DNA from: Thermoanaerobaculia bacterium
GTDB taxonomy: Bacteria > Acidobacteriota > Thermoanaerobaculia > Multivoradales > JAGPDF01
Assembly (NCBI GenBank): GCA_018057705.1
Contig: JAGPDF010000021.1
Span: 1 to 64,000, forward strand
DNA: 64,000 nt
Reading direction: 5' to 3'
Part shown: piece after piece, positions 59,511 through 64,000 of the stretch
Position numbering within the stretch: position 1 is the stretch's first letter
Layout: each line of letters starts with the position of its first letter
Notes under the pieces: generated by a model
What the model was told of the DNA's origin: nothing
Database searches by the model: none
The model's input: the letters and a program-made list of their open reading frames with translations, nothing else
Translations under genes and position numbers: made by a program

Positions 59511-60194
59511 GTGAGTCGTGAAGACATTGTCGCGGTGATTCCGGCCTTCGATTGTGGGGGGACGATCGGTGCGGTCGTCGCCGGCACCCGGCGTTTCCTG
59601 GCGGATGTCGTCGTGGTGAGCGACGGCAGCCGGGACGACACCGCGGCGAAGGCGGAGGCGGCCGGCGCGCGGGTCGAAGTTCTGCCGGAGAACCGCGGCA
59701 AGGGCTTCGCCCTGCGGCGGGGAATCGAGCTCGCGCTCTCGCGCGGCCCGCAGGCGCTCGTTCTGCTCGACGGCGACGGCCAGCACGATCCCGGCGACCT
59801 CCCGGCCCTCTTTGCGGCCTGGGACGGCGGCCGGGGAGACCTCGTGGTCGGGGCCCGGCTGGAGGACGCGGGGCGGATTCCCAGGGCTCGCTACTGGACG
59901 AACTACATCGGTACCCGGATCCTCACCTGGATGTCGGAGCTCGAGCTCGAGGATTCGCAGTCGGGCTACCGGCTCCTGTCGAGCGACCTCGCCCGCCGGA
60001 TGCGCCTGCGCTCCGACGGCTACGCCATCGAGACCGAGATGCTCATCAAGGCCGGCAAGGCGGGTGCGCGCGTCGCGCACGTTCCGGTGCGGACTATCTA
60101 TAATGACGAGAAGAGCCATTTCCGGCCTCTTCTCGACACCCTCCGGATCGCCCTTGCCGCCATCCAATTCAAAGTCGACGACGGCATCCCCTGA
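59511..60194 (+). CDS. Family 2 glycosyltransferase (dolichyl-phosphate mannosyltransferase-like)
   Basis: This is a compact GT-A protein of 227 aa. VAVIPAFDCGGTIGAVV, VVVVSDGSRDDTAAKAEAAG, PENRGKGFALRRGIE and the catalytic LLDGDGQHDP (DGD metal site) are typical of the DPM1-like group that moves sugars to lipid phosphates. It has no obvious membrane helix. It starts at GTG 59511 in a short divergent spacer. Its 3' end overlaps the deacetylase start. Confidence 0.9.
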   Translation: MSREDIVAVIPAFDCGGTIGAVVAGTRRFLADVVVVSDGSRDDTAAKAEAAGARVEVLPENRGKGFALRRGIELALSRGPQALVLLDGDGQHDPGDLPALFAAWDGGRGDLVVGARLEDAGRIPRARYWTNYIGTRILTWMSELELEDSQSGYRLLSSDLARRMRLRSDGYAIETEMLIKAGKAGARVAHVPVRTIYNDEKSHFRPLLDTLRIALAAIQFKVDDGIP

Positions 60195-61131
60195 GCTCCA
60201 GACGCTCGCCGGCCGATTCGGCCCGGCGCTCTCCGTCGACGTCGAGGAGTGGTACCACAACTGCTGGGTCCCTGAGTACGTGGACCCGTCGATGCGCCCC
60301 CGGCTGCGCGAGGAGCTCGACTGGCTGCTTCCCGAGGTGGCCGAGGAGTTCGCCCGCTCCGGCGCCAAGGCTACCTTCTTCGTCCTCGGCGAGCTCGCGG
60401 GCCGGATCGGGCCGCGCTTGCGGGAGCTCGCGGCGGACGGCCACGAGATCGCCTGTCATTCCTTTCATCACTATCGCGCCAACAGCCTCGGTCGAGAACA
60501 GTTCCGGTCCGAGATCGGGCGCGCCAAGACGACGCTCGAAGAGGTCCTCGGCACGCAGGTGCGCGGCTTCCGGGCTCCTGAATGGTCGTTGCGCGAAGTC
60601 GCAAACCCGCGTTTGAGAATCGTCGCCGAAGCCGGTTTCGCCTACGACAGTTCCCTCGTCCCGGCAGCGGGCGCCGGCTCGGCGGGAAATCCCGATCGTC
60701 CCGTGCGTCTGGTGTGGCCGCAGGGCCCGTCGCTGCTGGAGATCCCGCCGCTCACCTGGGGTGGCCCGCTGCGCCTTCCTGCCGGCGGCTGGTGCGGCAG
60801 GGCCGCGGCTCCGACCTGGATTCTGGGCGCCGCCCGGAGGCAACTGCGGCGCGGCGGTCTGCCGCTCCTCGTCGTTCATCCGTGGGAGCTCACCGGCCGT
60901 GCGGTTCCGGGCTTTCTCTCGGGCTTCGCGCGGTTCTTCCACGAAGCGGCGCGCGAGGGGTTCCTCGATCGCTTCCGCACGACGCTCTCCGGCCTGCCCT
61001 GGAGAACCCTCGCCTCGGCGGTCGGAGAGGGGAGCCTCGCCGCGGCGACCGAGCGTCTGCCGGACATCGGCGTCGTCCTGGCTGCGGCGCGGCTCGCGGC
61101 ACCCTCCTCGCGCGGCGAAGGTCGGTCTTGA
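60154..61131 (+). CDS. Polysaccharide deacetylase family protein
   Basis: This is a NodB/CE4-type deacetylase. [10 protein letters not shown] supplies the catalytic Asp and metal Asp; [14 protein letters not shown] gives the two His ligands (H-x3-H); RGFRAPEWS is motif 3, and LVVHPWEL the late His motif. The form DVEEWYH and the length resemble the PEP-CTERM-type or DUF3473-like group used in exopolysaccharide modification. I start at TTG 60154; ATG 60103 is also in frame but deep inside the previous gene. It probably acts on N-acetylated sugars, perhaps the same glycan as the upstream glycosyltransferase. Confidence 0.88.
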   Translation: MPPSNSKSTTASPELQTLAGRFGPALSVDVEEWYHNCWVPEYVDPSMRPRLREELDWLLPEVAEEFARSGAKATFFVLGELAGRIGPRLRELAADGHEIACHSFHHYRANSLGREQFRSEIGRAKTTLEEVLGTQVRGFRAPEWSLREVANPRLRIVAEAGFAYDSSLVPAAGAGSAGNPDRPVRLVWPQGPSLLEIPPLTWGGPLRLPAGGWCGRAAAPTWILGAARRQLRRGGLPLLVVHPWELTGRAVPGFLSGFARFFHEAAREGFLDRFRTTLSGLPWRTLASAVGEGSLAAATERLPDIGVVLAAARLAAPSSRGEGRS

Positions 61132-61883
61132 AGCCGTCCTTTCCGCCAGGCCCGACAGGCGCGGGTCGCGTCGCCCTCGTCACCGGCGCGAGCGGCGGGA
61201 TCGGCGCGGCTTCGGTGCGGGCGCTCGCCGCCCGCGGCGAACGGGTCGCCCTGACCTATCTCCGCAACGGCGAAGCCGCCGAGGCGCTCGCCGCCGAGGT
61301 CGGGGGCGTTGCCTATCCGCTCGACGTGCGCGACCGGGCGGCGATCGCTGCGCTGGTCTCCGAGGTCCGGAGAGACCTCGGAGAGATCCAGATCCTGGTC
61401 CTGAACGCGGGAACGACGCGAGATGCCCTGTTGCCGTTCCTCTCGGAGGAGGACTGGAGCGAAGTCCTCGAGGTCAACCTCCACGCCGCATTCCGGCTGA
61501 GCAAGGCGGTGATCAAGGGGATGCTGAAGCTGCGCTGGGGGCGCGTCATCGCGATCGCCAGCGCGAGCGGCGTCGCGGGGCAGATGGGGCAGACGCACTA
61601 CAGCGCGGCCAAGGGCGGCCTGATCGCCTTCAGCAAGGCGCTCGCCAAGGAGGTCGCCACCTTCGGGGTGACCAGCAACGCCATCGCCCCTGGATTCGTC
61701 GACACCGACCTGCTGCGGGCCATGCCGGAGGCCAAGCTCCTCGAGGCGCTGAAGGGCGTTCCGATGGGCCGTGTCGGCCGGCCGGAGGAGGTGGCGGCGG
61801 TCGTCGCTTTCCTCGCCTCCGACGGCGCCTCGTACATCACCGGCCAGACCCTGCGCGTCGATGGCGGCCTGCTGACGTCTTGA
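61128..61883 (+). CDS. FabG-like 3-oxoacyl-ACP reductase
   Basis: This is a short-chain dehydrogenase. VTGASGGIG binds NADPH and LNAGTT is the NAG motif; the catalytic Ser is in ASASGV, and Tyr/Lys in HYSAAKGG. The FabG-type block [11 protein letters not shown] and the [10 protein letters not shown] end are typical. TTG 61128 overlaps the deacetylase stop, with AAGG at a spacing of about 7. As the next genes are an ACP and a hotdog dehydratase-like protein, a 3-oxoacyl-ACP substrate is likely. Confidence 0.9.
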   Translation: MKPSFPPGPTGAGRVALVTGASGGIGAASVRALAARGERVALTYLRNGEAAEALAAEVGGVAYPLDVRDRAAIAALVSEVRRDLGEIQILVLNAGTTRDALLPFLSEEDWSEVLEVNLHAAFRLSKAVIKGMLKLRWGRVIAIASASGVAGQMGQTHYSAAKGGLIAFSKALAKEVATFGVTSNAIAPGFVDTDLLRAMPEAKLLEALKGVPMGRVGRPEEVAAVVAFLASDGASYITGQTLRVDGGLLTS

Positions 61884-61932
61884 ATCCGCTTCCGGCGGGC
61901 GGGTCCGGCTGGCCGTGTCACATGCCCGCTGT

Positions 61933-62022
61933 CTCTCGTCCGGGCGATCCATGCGTCGCCCGAACTCGCCTGGCCGGGCCCATCCCGGCGGCCTCTCGTA
62001 GGGGCGACGCATGCGTCGCCCG
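61933..62022. repeat. Two 30-bp direct repeats with palindromic cores
   Basis: Copies at 61933-61962 and 61993-62022 are exactly 60 bases apart. Each contains CTCTCGT followed by a palindrome; the second core GGGCGACGCATGCGTCGCCC (62002-62021) is perfect and the first (61942-61961) differs at two bases. The element lies in the spacer between fabG-like and ACP genes. Such short palindromes with GCATGC cores occur as dispersed repeats in several phyla. The rest of the 235-base spacer shows no gene. Confidence 0.7.
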
Positions 62023-62118
62023 GGCGGCGATCGCTCCGAGATGTCGTCATGAAGCGCGCCGACGCCGCGGTGGTACCATCTCTCGCCGGCCAAGTCGCCG
62101 ACGATTCGAGGGCATGAA

Positions 62119-62379
62119 ATGAAGAATCAGATCAAGGTACTCCTGGTGGACCGCCTCAAGCTGGAGCGCGACGCCGCATCGATCGGCGACGACGAACCGC
62201 TCTTCGGACCGGATGGGCTGGGGCTCGACTCGATCGACGCTCTGGAGCTGGTGCTCGGAATCGAGCAGGAGTTCGGCGTCGCGATCGACGATTCGCAGTC
62301 GGGCTCCGAAATTCTTGCGACGGTCAATACCATCGCGGACTTCGTCGCTGCCAAGCGCGCCGTGACGGTCGCCTCCTAG
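62119..62379 (+). CDS. Acyl carrier protein
   Basis: This is an 86-aa ACP. The phosphopantetheine attachment Ser38 is in GLDSIDALELV, with the usual acidic helices around it (LVLGIEQEFGVAIDD). It differs from housekeeping AcpP in its long N-terminus and SGSEILATVNTIADFV end, so it is probably a dedicated carrier for this gene set. A 4'-phosphopantetheinyl transferase is not in the window. Confidence 0.9.
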   Translation: MKNQIKVLLVDRLKLERDAASIGDDEPLFGPDGLGLDSIDALELVLGIEQEFGVAIDDSQSGSEILATVNTIADFVAAKRAVTVAS

Positions 62380-62405
62380 CGCCCCCAGCCGACCGGACCC
62401 TGCCG

Positions 62406-62774
62406 TTGAACCTGCCGCACCGGTTTCCCTTCCGCTGGGTCGAAGGCATCCGGGACGGCAAGGCACTCGCCGTCTTCAGCGCCAACTCCACCTGGTTGCG
62501 TGGCTCGGCTCCGATTCCGGCCGCCTTTCTGGCGGAGCTGGTGGCGCAGGCCGCCGCCGTGCTGCTCGAAGATCCGACGGCTTCGCCCACGACGCCGCAG
62601 CAGCGTTGGCTCGCCGGCATCGACCGCCTCGAGATGCATCGCACGGTGGCCGCCGGGGATCTCCTGGAGGTCGCGGTTGTGGCCGGCCGGCGCTTCGGCA
62701 ACGCGATGCGCGTGGAGGGAGCGATCTCCACCGGCGGCGAGCCGGTGGCCGACGTCGTGCTGCTGCTGGTCTGA
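62406..62774 (+). CDS. Hotdog-fold 3-hydroxyacyl-ACP dehydratase-like protein
   Basis: This is a 122-aa hotdog protein. LPHRFPFRWVEGI matches the FabZ-type start with the catalytic His (H5), and AAFLAELVAQAAAVLL contains the catalytic Glu helix. It is shorter than FabZ and resembles the dehydratases of aryl-polyene-type clusters. The start is TTG 62406. It ends 17 bases before the tRNA-Leu 3' end, which is on the opposite strand. Confidence 0.78.
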   Translation: MNLPHRFPFRWVEGIRDGKALAVFSANSTWLRGSAPIPAAFLAELVAQAAAVLLEDPTASPTTPQQRWLAGIDRLEMHRTVAAGDLLEVAVVAGRRFGNAMRVEGAISTGGEPVADVVLLLV

Positions 62775-62791
62775 TTCAGGGAAGATCGGGA

Positions 62792-62878
62792 TGGTGCGAA
62801 AGGGGGGACTCGAACCCCCACGGCCTTACGACCACAAGCTCCTGAGGCTTGCGCGTCTACCAATTCCGCCACTTTCGC
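62792..62878 (-). tRNA. tRNA-Leu (CAG)
   Basis: The 87-nt tRNA reads on the minus strand from GCGAAAG (62878) to its complement CTTTCGC, with discriminator A and an encoded 3' CCA (62794-62792). The anticodon stem CAAGC/GCTTG encloses loop CTCAGGA, giving anticodon CAG, which reads CUG. The long variable arm fits a class II Leu tRNA, and GGTTCGAGTCC is the T-arm. Leu is also supported by the GTGGCGGAATTGGTAGACGC D-arm region. Confidence 0.96.
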
Positions 62879-62887
62879 GCTGCCGCC

Positions 62888-62917
62888 ATTGTATGGACCG
62901 GCGCGCGAGCCTGTCAA
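62888..62917 (-). promoter_or_regulatory. Near-consensus promoter of tRNA-Leu
   Basis: TTGACA (62917-62912) and TACAAT (62893-62888) are 18 bases apart on the minus strand, ending 9 bases before the tRNA 5' end. It is the best sigma-70-type promoter seen in the window. Confidence 0.8.
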
Positions 62918-62999
62918 CCACGCGGAGCAGTTTGCTAGACTGTCCGATCGGAGACGAGCGCTTTCTCTCCGTCTCTCGGCAACGCAAGCGACCCCTCCG

Positions 63000-64000
63000 A
63001 TGACCTCCACTGCAGCCGTCTCCATCGTCGGCCGGCCCAACGTCGGCAAATCGACCATCTTCAACCGCCTGGTCGGGCGCAAGCAGGCGATCGTCCACGA
63101 TCAGCCCGGGGTGACCCGCGATCGCAACATCGCGCAGGCGAACCTCGACGAGGACTGGCCGGTCCTGTTCATCGACACCGGCGGTCTCATGCTCGACGAG
63201 GACCCGCTGGGCTTGAACCAGCAGGTGCGCGCGGCGATCGACGAATCGGATCTGGTGCTCCTGATCGTGGACGGCCGCGAAGGCGTGGTGCCGGCCGATC
63301 AGCGCATCGTCGAACAGCTGCGACCGCTCGGCAAGTCGGTGCTGCTGGTGGTGAACAAGGGCGAGAACCAGAAGGTCGCGCAGGGCATGGGGGAGTTCTA
63401 CACCTTGGGCTACCCCGAGCCGATCCTGGTCTCTGCCGAACACGGGTTGGGGTTCGACGAGCTGCGCACCCGGATCCGCGCCGTCCTGCCGCGGCGCATC
63501 GCCGAGCCGGTCGAGGGCGAGGCTCCGCCGGTCGCGATCGTGGGGCGCCCCAACGTCGGCAAGTCGTCGCTCTTGAACCGCATCCTGGGCGAGAACCGGG
63601 TCCTGGTCTCGCCGGTGGCCGGCACCACCCGGGATCCGATCGACACCCTGGTCGAGCGCGACGGCAAGCGCTTCCTGTTCATCGACACCGCGGGCATCCG
63701 CCGCCGCGCCAAGGTCACCGGCACGGCGGAGGACCTCGCGGTCATGTTCGCGCGCCGTCAGGTCGATCGCGCCGACGTGGCGCTGCTGGTGATCGAAGCG
63801 CCGTCGGGCGTCTCGAGCAGCGATCTCGCCATCGCTGGCGCCATCTGGGAGGCCGGGCGTGCCACCGTCGTGGCGATGAACAAGTGGGATCTCCTCGACG
63901 ACCGCGGGCGCGAGAAGCTCGACGCGAGCTGGCCGCGCCTGGCGGAGATCCTGGCCGACCCGCCGCGGGTGAATCTCTCGGCGCTCTCCGGGCGGGGAGT
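63000..64000 (+). CDS. der: Ribosome assembly GTPase Der (EngA), 3' end outside window
   Basis: Der has two tandem GTPase domains and a KH-like C-terminus and helps assemble the 50S subunit. Domain 1 has GRPNVGKST, DQPGVTRDR (G2/switch), DTGGL and NKGENQ; domain 2 has GRPNVGKSSLLN, PVAGTTRDPIDT, DTAGIRRRAKV and NKWDLL. In domain 1 the G4 motif is NKGE rather than NKxD. 333 codons are visible and the frame is open to the last base, so the KH domain is missing here. ATG at 63000. An extended -10-like TGCTAGACT (62933-62941) lies upstream. Confidence 0.95.
   Translation, partial: MTSTAAVSIVGRPNVGKSTIFNRLVGRKQAIVHDQPGVTRDRNIAQANLDEDWPVLFIDTGGLMLDEDPLGLNQQVRAAIDESDLVLLIVDGREGVVPADQRIVEQLRPLGKSVLLVVNKGENQKVAQGMGEFYTLGYPEPILVSAEHGLGFDELRTRIRAVLPRRIAEPVEGEAPPVAIVGRPNVGKSSLLNRILGENRVLVSPVAGTTRDPIDTLVERDGKRFLFIDTAGIRRRAKVTGTAEDLAVMFARRQVDRADVALLVIEAPSGVSSSDLAIAGAIWEAGRATVVAMNKWDLLDDRGREKLDASWPRLAEILADPPRVNLSALSGRG

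Noticed and set aside
60099-60104. Perfect TATAAT as promoter of the polysaccharide deacetylase
   Set aside because: It lies inside the glycosyltransferase coding sequence, with no matching -35 and tight overlap of the two genes; kept only as a remote possibility.
61933-62022. The two 30-bp repeats as a CRISPR array
   Set aside because: There are only two units, a palindromic core and no cas genes anywhere in the window.

Overview
The window is a 64 kb, very GC-rich, gene-dense bacterial chromosome segment with almost no spacer DNA. It is mostly core housekeeping operons: translation, RNA decay, respiratory complex I, the replicative polymerase and cofactor synthesis. Gene content and style fit an Acidobacteriota member of the Thermoanaerobaculia/Holophagae type: split B12-dependent acyl-CoA mutase, stand-alone NtrC-like regulator, Thr-type sulfatase-fold enzymes, Hfq next to MiaA, and GTG/TTG starts. 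That placement is an overall impression, not a computed one. I see no prophage, intact insertion sequence, CRISPR array or rRNA. The mobile-looking DNA is limited to small inverted repeats in two spacers (6198-6502 and 61933-62022).

Layout. 1-6153 (+): radC (cut by the window edge), larC with a large His-rich insertion, hslO, metG with a low-complexity insertion in its catalytic domain, and tatD. 6154-6502 is a spacer packed with inverted repeats where tatD and a Nif3-family gene converge. 6503-17870 (-): the classic translation/RNA operon read from right to left, rimP-nusA-infB-DUF503-rbfA-nrnA-truB-rpsO-pnp, closed by an intrinsic terminator at 7332-7363 and followed by the Nif3 gene. Its promoter (17951-17979) is followed at once by a terminator-type hairpin (17895-17920) ahead of rimP, which looks like an attenuator. 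A long hairpin lies between rpsO and pnp.

18193-31146 (+): HtrA protease, sigma-54 response regulator, pyrE, two acyl-CoA dehydrogenases, a glycosyltransferase, the large subunit of a B12-dependent acyl-CoA mutase, a DinB-like protein, a lipoprotein-like sulfatase-fold enzyme, the B12-binding mutase subunit and a response regulator. The mutase has the isobutyryl-CoA mutase residue pair (Phe/Gln) rather than the methylmalonyl-CoA mutase pair (Tyr/Arg). With the two dehydrogenases this suggests branched-chain or short-chain acyl-CoA metabolism. 31249-47873 (+): valS, birA, coaX, a hypothetical gene, comEC, miaA, hfq, a TPR plus SLH-like lipoprotein, pgsA-like, dnaE, CCA-adding enzyme, an exported hypothetical protein and rsmD.

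47884-59432 (-): a GspH-like pseudopilin, then a complex I operon in transcription order nuoA-E-F-G-H-J-K-L-M-N. It lacks nuoB, nuoC, nuoD and nuoI, so the rest of complex I must be elsewhere. 59511-62774 (+): glycosyltransferase, polysaccharide deacetylase, FabG-like reductase, acyl carrier protein and hotdog dehydratase-like protein, a small acyl/glycan gene set of unknown product. Then come tRNA-Leu(CAG) on the minus strand with a near-consensus promoter, and der on the plus strand, cut by the window end.

Several plus-strand units (regulator at 19856, B12 subunit at 29817, miaA, cca, glycosyltransferase at 59511) have a -10-like hexamer 6-10 bases before the start codon and no obvious Shine-Dalgarno, which suggests leaderless or near-leaderless transcripts.
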